From Rhodospirillaceae bacterium UBA4468 (GTDB lineage: Bacteria; Pseudomonadota; Alphaproteobacteria; Rhodospirillales; Casp-alpha2), in assembly GCA_002389385.1 (NCBI GenBank), contig DGOK01000030.1:1-48914 (forward strand): a stretch of 48,914 nt of DNA, written 5' to 3'. The position numbers and the translations under genes are program-made. Of this stretch, positions 26,924 to 35,092 are shown piece by piece. Under the pieces are notes generated by a model. The model made no database searches. It saw nothing but the letters and a program-made list of their open reading frames with translations, and was not told the DNA's origin. Each line of letters begins with the position of its first letter. Position 1 is the stretch's first letter.

Positions 26924-28872
26924 TATGTCTGCCCTCCTTCATCTTGAGCAATCGTTGTCGGTCGCTCGACATCTTCTTCTGCACGTGTATCCGTCGTCGT
27001 ATTTTGTTGTGGTGCTGCCCCTGCGATACCAGCACCTGGTCCCGCCGAGTTTCGTCGATACGCTTCTGCCATGACATCACTTGCAATAGGTGCCGCGACG
27101 GATGAGCCGCCACCGCCATGCTCAACGACAACTGAAATCGCATAGCGCGGGTTATCAACCGGCGCGAAGCCAACAAACAACGCATGGTCGCGATGCTTCC
27201 ACGGCATATCTTTATTCTTGCGGACGCCTGCATCACGTTCAGCTTTGGTAATGCGTCGGACTTGAACCGTACCTGTCTTACCTGCCATCGGAAATTCTTC
27301 AATCCCGGTTGCGGAACGTCTCGCCGTTCCTCTGGGATGGTTCACAACGCGGTTCATAGCATCAGTGACCAACTTCAGATGACCTGGCGGTATGTTTAAA
27401 GAAGGGACGTCTATGGATTGTGTTTTCTCCGTCACCGAGGTCCCCACTGAGCGGGTCAAATGAGGCACAATTGCGCGCCCACCATTCGCGAGGCGCGCTG
27501 TCATCAACGCCATCTGTAGCGGCGTCAAAAGAACAAATCCTTGTCCAATACCGGCAATCACCGTTTCACCTTGATGCCAAGGCTGATCGCGTGCCGCACG
27601 TTTCCAGCCGCGGGTTGGTATAAGCCCGCCCTGCTCGCCCGGAAGATCAATACCACTTGCACTGTTCAATCCAAACTTACGCGCCATCGCAGCAATACGG
27701 TCGATACCTGTTCGTTTCGCGATCTCATAAAAATAAACATCGCAACTTTCAGTAATAGCCTCAGTCCCATCGACAAATCCATGGCCATGTCGCTTCCAAC
27801 AGTGGAATTTGGCGTCGCCTAGTTCGTATTCACCTGAGCAGAAGATTTTATGACTGGGTGTGACCACGCCCTTTTCGAGGGCTGCCAGCAACACAACCAT
27901 CTTGAAAATTGATCCTGGCGGATAAACACCAGCAATAGATTTGTTGATCAGAGGAGAGCGTTCATTATTGACCAGCGCCTTCCATTCTTTAGTGCTTAAC
28001 CCGCGGTTGAAATCATTGGAGTCGTAGCTTGGCTTCGAGACCATCGCCAGCACATCACCACTGCGGACATCCATCACAACCACGGATGCACTTTCTTCGC
28101 CCAAGCGCTTTGCAATATATTCCTGCAGACCCATATCCAGCGTCAGCATGACCTCGGCACCTGGCTGACCTTCGCGGCGCGAAAGCTCGCGGATCATCCT
28201 GCCAAATGCATTCACTTCAACTTCTGAACTGCCGCCTGTGCCGCGCATCTTAAGGTCATGGACTTTCTCAATACCGGCGCGACCAACACGAAACCCGGGC
28301 AACTTTAAAAGCGGGTCATTGTCCAAATCTTTTTCAGAAACCGACGCGACGTACCCCAAAACGTGAGCGACCTGCGGTCCAAATGGATAATGCCTCGACC
28401 GACCAACATCAATCATCAAGCCAGGCAAATCGGGCGCATTAATCTCAAGCCGAGCAACCTCGGGCCAGTTCAAGTTTTCTTTGAGTGTCACCGGCACAAA
28501 TGCGCGGTTACGGCGAACCTCGCGCACAATGCGGCGTCGATCGCCCTCACCTAATGTGACGATCTTTTGGACATGCTCGAGCACTTGCTCAATGTCGTTA
28601 CCCTTCACATCTTCAGGGACCAACTGTAGCCGATAGTTTTGCTGGTTCTCAGCCAATGGCACGCCAAACCGGTCAACAACGCGGCCCCGCGGTGGTGCTA
28701 ACAAACGCAAGTTGATGCGGTTCTCGTCTGCCAAGGTCGCGTAACGATCCGCCTCGACCACTTGAAGATAATACAAACGTCCCACCAACGCCGTCAGCAA
28801 GACCGCCTGACCACCTGCTAAAATCGCGGCGCGGCGACTAAATACTTTATGGCGATCAGGATCACGGTTCAT
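26923..28872 (-). CDS. mrdA: Penicillin-binding protein 2 (MrdA)
   Basis: This 649-residue class B transpeptidase cross-links side-wall peptidoglycan in the periplasm. A single N-terminal membrane anchor lies at about residues 15-37. The dimerisation or pedestal domain begins with PPRGRVVDRFGVPLAENQ. The transpeptidase domain has Ser321 in SIFK (SxxK), SCD in TESCDVYFYE (SxN-like) and KTG in AGKTGTVQV near residue 530. A low-complexity tail of Ala, Gln and Thr ends the protein. It lies between mreD and rodA, the standard order. Confidence 0.95.
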   Translation of the reverse strand: MNRDPDRHKVFSRRAAILAGGQAVLLTALVGRLYYLQVVEADRYATLADENRINLRLLAPPRGRVVDRFGVPLAENQQNYRLQLVPEDVKGNDIEQVLEHVQKIVTLGEGDRRRIVREVRRNRAFVPVTLKENLNWPEVARLEINAPDLPGLMIDVGRSRHYPFGPQVAHVLGYVASVSEKDLDNDPLLKLPGFRVGRAGIEKVHDLKMRGTGGSSEVEVNAFGRMIRELSRREGQPGAEVMLTLDMGLQEYIAKRLGEESASVVVMDVRSGDVLAMVSKPSYDSNDFNRGLSTKEWKALVNNERSPLINKSIAGVYPPGSIFKMVVLLAALEKGVVTPSHKIFCSGEYELGDAKFHCWKRHGHGFVDGTEAITESCDVYFYEIAKRTGIDRIAAMARKFGLNSASGIDLPGEQGGLIPTRGWKRAARDQPWHQGETVIAGIGQGFVLLTPLQMALMTARLANGGRAIVPHLTRSVGTSVTEKTQSIDVPSLNIPPGHLKLVTDAMNRVVNHPRGTARRSATGIEEFPMAGKTGTVQVRRITKAERDAGVRKNKDMPWKHRDHALFVGFAPVDNPRYAISVVVEHGGGGSSVAAPIASDVMAEAYRRNSAGPGAGIAGAAPQQNTTTDTRAEEDVERPTTIAQDEGGQT

Positions 28873-28873
28873 C

Positions 28874-29389
28874 TTAATCTACCTGCAAAAATGCGAGTTG
28901 CCAGCGTGTGAACAACCACGCCAAAAACGGGAACACGGCAGCGGTCAGGCCAAACTGATATATCGCCGAACGCGCATGCACCAGATCACCCACAAAGATC
29001 GAAAGCAAAAACCATTCAAGCGTCAACGCACCGCCCGCAACCATCATGAAGCCAAGCCACACGATAATGAACGATTTTCCAAAGAAGAACGAGCGCTGCG
29101 CCAGCGCTGCACCCAACACAACGAGAAAGATAAGTGCGCTGACCCCAACCGGAAGGCCCGACAAAAAGTCATGTAAAATGCCAATAAGAAAAACCGCAGC
29201 CGCTGGCATGAGGTCAGGTCGATAAACCGCCCAAAAATAAATACCAATAAGTGGCAGCAAAGGGGCAACTTGAGCAAAACCTGGAATATGGAATGGAATA
29301 GCATTGATGACGAGAAGCATGAGCGTCAATGCGAACGGTGTAAGGTCTCGAGCGAAGCGATCAACGCGGTGCCAAAAGGACGGCTTCAT
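28874..29389 (-). CDS. mreD: Rod shape-determining protein MreD
   Basis: This 171-residue inner-membrane protein has about five hydrophobic helices. It starts MKPSFWHRVDRFARDLTPFALTLML and contains GILHDFLSGLPVGVSALIFL, the typical MreD central motif. It belongs to the MreBCD complex that directs side-wall synthesis. GGAAGG stands just before ATG 29389. The gene lies 10 bases after mreC and its stop is next to the mrdA start. Confidence 0.92.
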   Translation of the reverse strand: MKPSFWHRVDRFARDLTPFALTLMLLVINAIPFHIPGFAQVAPLLPLIGIYFWAVYRPDLMPAAAVFLIGILHDFLSGLPVGVSALIFLVVLGAALAQRSFFFGKSFIIVWLGFMMVAGGALTLEWFLLSIFVGDLVHARSAIYQFGLTAAVFPFLAWLFTRWQLAFLQVD

Positions 29390-29399
29390 CGACCTTCCC

Positions 29400-30275
29400 C
29401 TATTTCACTTTGTTGCCGCGACCGGCCTTAAACTCGATGATACCATCAAGTCCATAGTCTAGCACTTGGACAACTTCAAGTCGGGCAGGATCAACAAACG
29501 GCTCAACTTCAATGCCTGCTTCACCAACAGCAGCCACAATGCCAACAGGGATACCAGGCGGCAGAGCGCCACCATGTCCGGATGTAACGATCCGGTCACC
29601 TGGCGCTGCCACGACGTCAGGCGGCAAATGCACAAGACGCAATGTCTCACCGTTGGTACCAGCAACCACGCCACGCACGCGTGAACTTTCGATCACAACA
29701 GGGACGCGCGAGTTTAAATCCGCAAGCAAAAGTAACCGTGATGATCGCAAACCAACTTCCTGGACACGCCCAATCAATCCGGCACCCGTAATCACGGCTT
29801 GGCCTTTTCGAACGCCCTCACGTGAGCCGGCGCTCAAAATCATCGTTCGGGCAAAGGCACCACCAGAGTCACCAATAACACGCGCGGAAACTGTCTCCGT
29901 ACCAACAGCGGGTACAAAATTCAAAAGATCGCGAAGGGCTTTATTTTCTGTCTCGAGCTTTCTCGCAATCGCCTGCCATTGCAGCAAATGATCTTGTGCG
30001 ATGCGGAGGCGTGCATTCTCTTCACGAAGCGCCAGCAGCGACTTCCCCTCACCAACAGCGTCATGAATGTAATCAAGTGGACGCGATACAGCGTCGAGGA
30101 TAGGGGCAATCGCATCCGTGACCTGCGCACGTGCGCGCTCAAATGCCGCTGGCTCCATCTTACCAACAAGCATCAGCGCAGCAGCTGCGACAATCAGTCC
30201 AATGTACGCAAATTTTTGCGCAAAAGTCCGGACAGGCGCTGCAATACGGCTTATGGAACGTTCGCGGTCGTTCAA
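29400..30275 (-). CDS. mreC: Rod shape-determining protein MreC
   Basis: This 291-residue periplasmic scaffold has an N-terminal membrane helix (FAYIGLIVAAAALMLVG) and a coiled coil at about residues 75-115 (LLALREENARLRIAQDHLLQ). Two beta domains with the usual RVIGDSGGAFARTMILSAGS and VVAGTNGETLRLVHLP follow. It links MreB and MreD to PBP2. The start is TTG 30275 with a weak GGGTG upstream; no better in-frame ATG exists before the membrane helix. A 116-base gap separates it from mreB. Confidence 0.93.
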   Translation of the reverse strand: MNDRERSISRIAAPVRTFAQKFAYIGLIVAAAALMLVGKMEPAAFERARAQVTDAIAPILDAVSRPLDYIHDAVGEGKSLLALREENARLRIAQDHLLQWQAIARKLETENKALRDLLNFVPAVGTETVSARVIGDSGGAFARTMILSAGSREGVRKGQAVITGAGLIGRVQEVGLRSSRLLLLADLNSRVPVVIESSRVRGVVAGTNGETLRLVHLPPDVVAAPGDRIVTSGHGGALPPGIPVGIVAAVGEAGIEVEPFVDPARLEVVQVLDYGLDGIIEFKAGRGNKVK

Positions 30276-30391
30276 CCTATGTCACCCAGTCTTTGCGTTA
30301 TTGCCCAGGCCAATATGACCGAACCGCAAAGATCGCTCGGTCAAATTGACAAATTGACCCTGCATCAGCGTCCTTGAATTACAGGAGCGCC

Positions 30392-31432
30392 TCAATACAT
30401 GGTCGTCAGCACGTCTTTCAGACGTTTCATTTCCTCAAGCGCACGGCCTGTGCCCAGCACCACACAGCTTAGAGGATCGTCAGCAATCGATACGGGTAGC
30501 CCCGTCGAATGCCGCAGTACAAAATCAATATTCCCAAGCAGCGCACCACCACCGGTGAGCACGATACCTTTATCAACAATATCAGCTGCAAGTTCTGGCG
30601 CTGTATGCTCAAGCGCGACTTTGACCGCTTCGATGATTGCACCAACCGGCTCGGCCAAACTCTCGGCGATTTGACGCTCAGAGATCACGAGTTCCTTCGG
30701 CACGCCGTTCATCAAGTCACGGCCTTTAATTTCCATGGTCCGACCATCACCATCATCAGGTGGGCATGCGGAACCAATTTCTTCTTTAATACGCGCTGCA
30801 GATCCTTCACCGACCAGCAGGTTATGGTTACGCCGGATGTAAGCTATGATGGCTTCGTCCATCTTGTCGCCACCGACACGTACCGAGCGCGAATAAACAA
30901 TGCCACCCAAAGACAGGACAGCAACCTCAGTTGTACCACCACCGATATCAACCACCATCGAGCCCGTAGGCTCAGTGACAGGCAGGCCAGCACCGATCGC
31001 AGCAGCCATAGGCTCTTCAATCAAATAGACTTTACGTGCGCCGGCACTTTCAGCACTTTCCTGAATGGCACGACGTTCAACCGCAGTCGAACCAGATGGC
31101 ACACAAACAACCACAAGCGGGCTCGCAAACGTACGGCGATTATGCACTTTGCGGATGAAGTATTTGATCATCTCTTCGGCGACTTCAAAGTCGGCAATCA
31201 CACCGTCACGAAGCGGGCGGATAGCGCGGATATTACCCGGCGTACGACCCAGCATTTGCTTGGCTTCTTCACCAACCGCAAGCACTTGCTTTTTGCCTTT
31301 AACTTCGGCGATGGCGACCACAGATGGTTCGTTCAGAACGATCCCGCGGCCCTTCACATAGACCAGCGTGTTCGCGGTCCCTAAGTCAATCGCCATATCG
31401 GCGGAGAGAAATCCGAATAATCTCGATAACAT
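30392..31432 (-). CDS. mreB: Rod shape-determining protein MreB (actin-like)
   Basis: This 346-residue bacterial actin has phosphate loops AIDLGTANTLVYVKG near the start and VVDIGGGTTEVAVLSLGG near residue 165, and an adenosine motif GIVLTGGGALLGNID. The N-terminal MLSRLFGFLS is the amphipathic membrane anchor. It forms membrane filaments that organise the elongation machinery. The gene begins the mre-mrd operon. leuA ends only 59 bases upstream on the same strand, with no terminator followed by a T-run visible between them, so read-through from leuA is possible. Confidence 0.96.
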   Translation of the reverse strand: MLSRLFGFLSADMAIDLGTANTLVYVKGRGIVLNEPSVVAIAEVKGKKQVLAVGEEAKQMLGRTPGNIRAIRPLRDGVIADFEVAEEMIKYFIRKVHNRRTFASPLVVVCVPSGSTAVERRAIQESAESAGARKVYLIEEPMAAAIGAGLPVTEPTGSMVVDIGGGTTEVAVLSLGGIVYSRSVRVGGDKMDEAIIAYIRRNHNLLVGEGSAARIKEEIGSACPPDDGDGRTMEIKGRDLMNGVPKELVISERQIAESLAEPVGAIIEAVKVALEHTAPELAADIVDKGIVLTGGGALLGNIDFVLRHSTGLPVSIADDPLSCVVLGTGRALEEMKRLKDVLTTMY

Positions 31433-31491
31433 AGGCTCAAAAATCCAATACAGCAGTGTGGTTCAACATCTGTCGACACTCTGCACTTATA

Positions 31492-33060
31492 TTAAGCAGA
31501 GAGCGAAATTGCTAGGCCGAAAGCGCGTCCGGCGCGGTTTTTTTGGCGTTTAACCAATAGTTTGTTCAATGCCATAATATAAGCGCGACAACTGGCAACA
31601 AGTGTATCTGTGTCTGCGGCCATACCATTAACGGTGCGACCGCCCTCTTCAAGTCGTACTGAAACTTCGGCTTGCGCGTCTGTGCCTTGGGTCACAGCAT
31701 GGACTTGATAGAGCTGTAAATTCGCCTCATGAGGCATCAAAGCCTTGATACAGTTGAAAGCTGCATCGACCGGGCCATCTCCTGTCGCATCATAAGAACA
31801 CTCAGAGCCCGATATCTTTAGCGTCATTGAAGCGTTCGGTGGATTGTGAACGGTACCACATTTCACTTCAAGAGAGACCAATTGAATGGTGTCATCGTCG
31901 CCAACAACCTGATCATCGATCAGTGCAATGATATCTTCGTCAAACATCTCTTTTTTGAGGTCTGCGAGGTCTTTAAAGCGCTTAAACGCCGATTGTAGCG
32001 CGTTATCACCTAAATCATAGCCTAAGTCGCGAGCTCTTTCGCGAAATGCATGACGACCAGAATGTTTACCCAAAACGATGTTGGACTTGGTCAATCCAAC
32101 CGATTCTGGGGTCATGATCTCATACGTTTCGGCGTTCTTAAGCACGCCGTCCTGGTGGATACCGCTTTCATGAGCAAATGCGTTGGCACCGACAATAGCT
32201 TTATTCGGCTGCACAGCGAGTCCCGTGATTCCTGACAAAAAACGTGACGCCTTCATGATTTGCGTCGTGTCGATACCTGTATGGTACGGCATCACATCGG
32301 CGCGCGTTTTCAGCGCCATAACAATTTCTTCCATCGCTGCGTTACCCGCCCGCTCGCCAATGCCGTTGATGGTGCATTCGATCTGGCGTGCGCCGACCGC
32401 AACAGCCGCAAGTGAGTTTGCAACCCCCAGGCCCAAATCATTATGGCAATGTACAGAAATGACCGCCTTATCAATGTTCGGCACCCGATTCATCAGCATT
32501 TCGATCAATGATGCGAACTCGGTCGGTATCGCATAGCCAACCGTATCAGGAATGTTAATCGTTCCTGCACCCGCAGTAATCGCACTTTCGACACAGCGGC
32601 AAAGGAAATCATGTTCGGTTCTGGACCCGTCTTCAGGGGACCATTCAACATCATCCGTGTGCTGGCGCGCATGCTTAATGCTGGCGACCATCGCGTCATG
32701 AACGTCGTCGGGTTCCATCTGCAGCTTGTATTTCATATGCAATGGCGATGTCGAAAGGAATGTATGAATGCGTTTGCGCTCGGCAGGCTTCAAGGCCTCG
32801 GCAGCGCGGTCGATATCGCCCTTCGTGGCGCGCGATAATCCGCAAATGACAGTCCCCTTAACAGTGCTCGCAATCGCGCTCACGGCTTCGAAGTCACCTT
32901 CCGAGGCAATCGGGAACCCAGCTTCGATCACATCGACACCCATCCCAGCCAGAATTTCTGCAATGCGAAGTTTCTCGCCAAGGTTCATTGAGCAGCCCGG
33001 CGACTGCTCGCCATCGCGCAACGTTGTATCGAATATAATGACCCGGTCTTTATCGCTCAT
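31492..33060 (-). CDS. leuA: 2-isopropylmalate synthase
   Basis: This 522-residue enzyme condenses 2-ketoisovalerate with acetyl-CoA, the first committed step to leucine. The metal and substrate motifs IFDTTLRDGEQSPG near the N-terminus, SVHCHNDLGLGVANS and GIHQDGVLKNAETYEI are present. The C-terminal LeuA allosteric domain, where leucine inhibits, contains LEVKCGTVHNPPNASM. I chose ATG 33060 because GAGGG stands 6 bases upstream; the frame could open at TTG 33072, but that codon lies on the ribosome site. Two tandem hairpins and a possible leader ORF lie upstream. Confidence 0.95.
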   Translation of the reverse strand: MSDKDRVIIFDTTLRDGEQSPGCSMNLGEKLRIAEILAGMGVDVIEAGFPIASEGDFEAVSAIASTVKGTVICGLSRATKGDIDRAAEALKPAERKRIHTFLSTSPLHMKYKLQMEPDDVHDAMVASIKHARQHTDDVEWSPEDGSRTEHDFLCRCVESAITAGAGTINIPDTVGYAIPTEFASLIEMLMNRVPNIDKAVISVHCHNDLGLGVANSLAAVAVGARQIECTINGIGERAGNAAMEEIVMALKTRADVMPYHTGIDTTQIMKASRFLSGITGLAVQPNKAIVGANAFAHESGIHQDGVLKNAETYEIMTPESVGLTKSNIVLGKHSGRHAFRERARDLGYDLGDNALQSAFKRFKDLADLKKEMFDEDIIALIDDQVVGDDDTIQLVSLEVKCGTVHNPPNASMTLKISGSECSYDATGDGPVDAAFNCIKALMPHEANLQLYQVHAVTQGTDAQAEVSVRLEEGGRTVNGMAADTDTLVASCRAYIMALNKLLVKRQKNRAGRAFGLAISLSA

Positions 33061-33082
33061 TTCGGCCCTCAAATATCTAATC

Positions 33083-33117
33083 CCTTTCCTGATCCAGGAA
33101 AGGTCCGTCTACGGACA
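33083..33117 (-). promoter_or_regulatory. Tandem hairpins in the leuA leader
   Basis: CCTTTCCTG (33083-33091) pairs with CAGGAAAGG (33095-33103) around a 3-base loop. GTCCGT (33104-33109) and ACGGAC (33112-33117) make a second stem next to it. Both lie between a possible leucine-rich leader ORF (33121-33213) and leuA. No T-tract follows, so a classical attenuator terminator is not evident; mRNA stability or translation control is as likely. Confidence 0.4.
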
Positions 33118-33120
33118 ATC

Positions 33121-33213
33121 TCATGAAGGGGTTTCCATAAGCTTAACACCCAAAAATACAAGAAAAAGGCGGATTTGGTGCAATACCTGCCCTTTTACGT
33201 TCTCTATACGCAT
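33121..33213 (-). CDS. Possible leader peptide ahead of leuA (30 aa)
   Basis: A short frame from ATG 33213 to a TGA at 33121-33123 encodes 30 residues. Its second half is rich in Leu, Val and Phe (RLFLVFLGVKLM), including five Leu codons overall. Leucine-rich leaders that control leuA by attenuation are known in several proteobacteria. Two hairpins follow, but there is no T-run and the ribosome site is weak, so this remains a guess. Confidence 0.25.
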   Translation of the reverse strand: MRIENVKGQVLHQIRLFLVFLGVKLMETPS

Positions 33214-33257
33214 ACAACACAAATGAAAACGGACAACCAGAGATGAAATATTGATCC

Positions 33258-33384
33258 GAGCGCCCCTTCTCCCTCGGGAGAAGGTCAGGATGAGGGGTTT
33301 ATCATTTACAAAGAACCCATACCGCTTATGCGGCACGACCCCTCACCCGGCGCTGCGCGCCATCCTCTCCCCAGGGAGAGGGGA
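33258..33384. repeat. Inverted pair of GC-rich palindromic intergenic repeats
   Basis: The left unit contains the hairpin CCTTCTCCC / GGGAGAAGG (33265-33284) and ends TGAGGGGT (33291-33298). The right unit starts ACCCCTCA (33338-33345), the exact complement, and contains CCTCTCCC / GGGAGAGG (33364-33381). The intervening 39 bases hold a small CCGC-TTAT-GCGG hairpin. Elements with this CCCTCA...CTCTCCC...GGGAGAGGGG look are common REP/BIME-like repeats between genes of alphaproteobacteria. It occupies most of the 386-base gap between leuA and ilvC, the longest gene-free stretch in the window. No second copy was noticed here. Confidence 0.7.
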
Positions 33385-33386
33385 CA

Positions 33387-33424
33387 CAAAAAAGCGGCCC
33401 TCAGTTTCCCAAGGGCCGCTTTCG
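33387..33424 (-). terminator. Rho-independent terminator of the ilv operon
   Basis: AAGCGGCCCT (33392-33401) pairs with AGGGCCGCTT (33412-33421), a 10-base perfect stem. Read on the minus strand it is followed by TTTTTTG, the expected uridine tract. It lies 23 bases after the ilvC stop and ends the miaA/ilvB-ilvN-ilvC transcript before the repeat pair. Confidence 0.85.
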
Positions 33425-33446
33425 TAGACTTATGTGAAAGGCGAAA

Positions 33447-34466
33447 TTAGTTCTTCGTCTTATCAACCAGCTGGTTTTCAGCAATCCATGGCATCATGCC
33501 ACGGAGTTTTTCTCCGACAACCTCAACACCGTGTTCAGCAGCCAAACGGCGTGATGCCTTAAAGCTTGCCTGACCGGTAACGTTCTCAGACATGAAGTCG
33601 CGTACAAAGCGGCCCGTTTGAATGTCTGTCAGAATGTCTTTCATACGTGCCTTGGTGTCCGCATCAATGACGCGTGGGCCAGAAACGTAGTCACCGTATT
33701 CCGCCGTGTTGGAAACCGAGTAACGCATGTTGGCGATACCACCTTCATAGATCAGATCAACGATCAGCTTTACCTCGTGGCAGCACTCAAAGTATGCCAT
33801 CTCAGGTGCGTAACCTGCTTCGACGAGCGTCTCGTAACCCGCCATGATAAGGTGTGATAGACCACCACAAAGAACAGCCTGTTCACCAAATAGGTCAGTC
33901 TCGCACTCTTCTTTGAATGTTGTTTCGATAATGCCTGAACGTCCGCCGCCAACGCCAGATGCGTATGACAGTGCAACTTCAAGGGCATTACCCGTCGCGT
34001 CCTGATGAACAGCAACGAGGCAAGGCACGCCAGCGCCACGCTGGTATTCAGAACGCACCGTATGACCAGGGCCTTTAGGCGCGATCATGAAGACGTCGAG
34101 ATCAGCGCGCGGCTCGATCAACTGGAAGTGCACGTTAAGGCCGTGCGCAAATGCAATTGCTGCACCCTGCTTCATATTCGGCTCAAGATGATCGCGGTAA
34201 AGTGCTGCCTGACCTTCGTCCGGCGTCAACACCATAACAACGTCAGCCCATTTCGCAGCGTCAGCTGCGGACATGACTTTGACACCTTCGGCTTCAGCCT
34301 TAGCAGCGCTGGTTGAACCATCACGAAGGGCAACGACAACTTCTTTAACACCACTGTCACGCAGGTTAAGGGTGTGGGCATGGCCTTGGCTACCATAGCC
34401 GACAACGGCAACTTTTTTGCCTTTGATCAAGTTAACGTCGGCATCACGATCATAATAAACTCGCAT
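33447..34466 (-). CDS. ilvC: Ketol-acid reductoisomerase (class I)
   Basis: This 339-residue NADPH and Mg-dependent enzyme converts acetolactate or acetohydroxybutyrate to the dihydroxy acids of valine and isoleucine synthesis. The nucleotide loop GYGSQGHAHTLNLRDSG is near residue 24, and the knotted C-terminal domain has FKEECETDLFGEQAVLCGG and EMAYFECCHEVKLIVDLIYEGG with the metal-binding acids. Its length is that of class I enzymes. ATG 34466 is preceded by GGGAGAG. It is the last gene of the ilv operon, with a strong terminator after it. Confidence 0.97.
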   Translation of the reverse strand: MRVYYDRDADVNLIKGKKVAVVGYGSQGHAHTLNLRDSGVKEVVVALRDGSTSAAKAEAEGVKVMSAADAAKWADVVMVLTPDEGQAALYRDHLEPNMKQGAAIAFAHGLNVHFQLIEPRADLDVFMIAPKGPGHTVRSEYQRGAGVPCLVAVHQDATGNALEVALSYASGVGGGRSGIIETTFKEECETDLFGEQAVLCGGLSHLIMAGYETLVEAGYAPEMAYFECCHEVKLIVDLIYEGGIANMRYSVSNTAEYGDYVSGPRVIDADTKARMKDILTDIQTGRFVRDFMSENVTGQASFKASRRLAAEHGVEVVGEKLRGMMPWIAENQLVDKTKN

Positions 34467-34535
34467 TTTTCTCTCCCATGAGATCTTTGATTGGTCTTCA
34501 AATATCGAACGAAAATTGAATTTTATTGGGGCCTT

Positions 34536-35048
34536 TTACAGCGATGAGGTGCCTCGGGCAATGGCGGCGATACCAGTTCTTGAAATATCCGCTAATCCAA
34601 GCGGACGCATTAACTCGATAAATGCGTTCAATTTACCCGTATCCCCAACGATTTCGAAGACGAAACTCTCGTTTGTACTATCGACGACACGCGCCCTGAA
34701 GATATCCGCAATACGCAGGCTTTCTACACGTTGATCACCTGTAGATACGACTTTAACCAGCGCCAGTTCACGGTCCACGTGAGGACCTTCAAGCGTGAGG
34801 TCACTGACCCGGTGGATCGGCACGAGGCGACCCAACTGGGCTTTGATCTGCTCAATGATCATTTCAGTACCGGATGTGACAACGGTAATCCGCGATAGGT
34901 TTCTGGCATCATCGATTTCAGCCACAGTCAGGCTTTCGATGTTATAGCCGCGGCCTGAAAACAGGCCGATGACCCGTGCCAATACGCCGGGTTCGTTATC
35001 CACCAATACTGAGATTGTATGAAAGTTTACGGTTTCGTCTCTGGTCAT
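34536..35048 (-). CDS. ilvN: Acetolactate synthase small (regulatory) subunit
   Basis: This 170-residue ACT-domain protein binds valine and controls the large subunit. HTISVLVDNEPGVLARVIGLFSGRGYNIESLTV is the ACT core with the valine-binding loop (shown only to identify the region, residues 9-41). A second domain begins near residue 85. The length suits the IlvH/IlvN long form. ATG 35048 has AAAGGA 9 bases ahead. It lies between ilvB and ilvC, 44 bases after ilvB. Confidence 0.95.
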   Translation of the reverse strand: MTRDETVNFHTISVLVDNEPGVLARVIGLFSGRGYNIESLTVAEIDDARNLSRITVVTSGTEMIIEQIKAQLGRLVPIHRVSDLTLEGPHVDRELALVKVVSTGDQRVESLRIADIFRARVVDSTNESFVFEIVGDTGKLNAFIELMRPLGLADISRTGIAAIARGTSSL

Positions 35049-35092
35049 GCGTCTGGTCCTTTATATGCGATCAAAAGAATGGGTGCGGTCAC

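Noticed and set aside
30509..31384. Long open frame (291 codons) on the plus strand
   Set aside because: It lies entirely antisense to mreB, has low-complexity His/Thr/Arg/Asp composition, and no family resemblance; it is a shadow of codon bias.
33083..33103. Rho-independent attenuator in front of leuA
   Set aside because: The stem is strong, but GGATTAG follows it instead of a uridine run.
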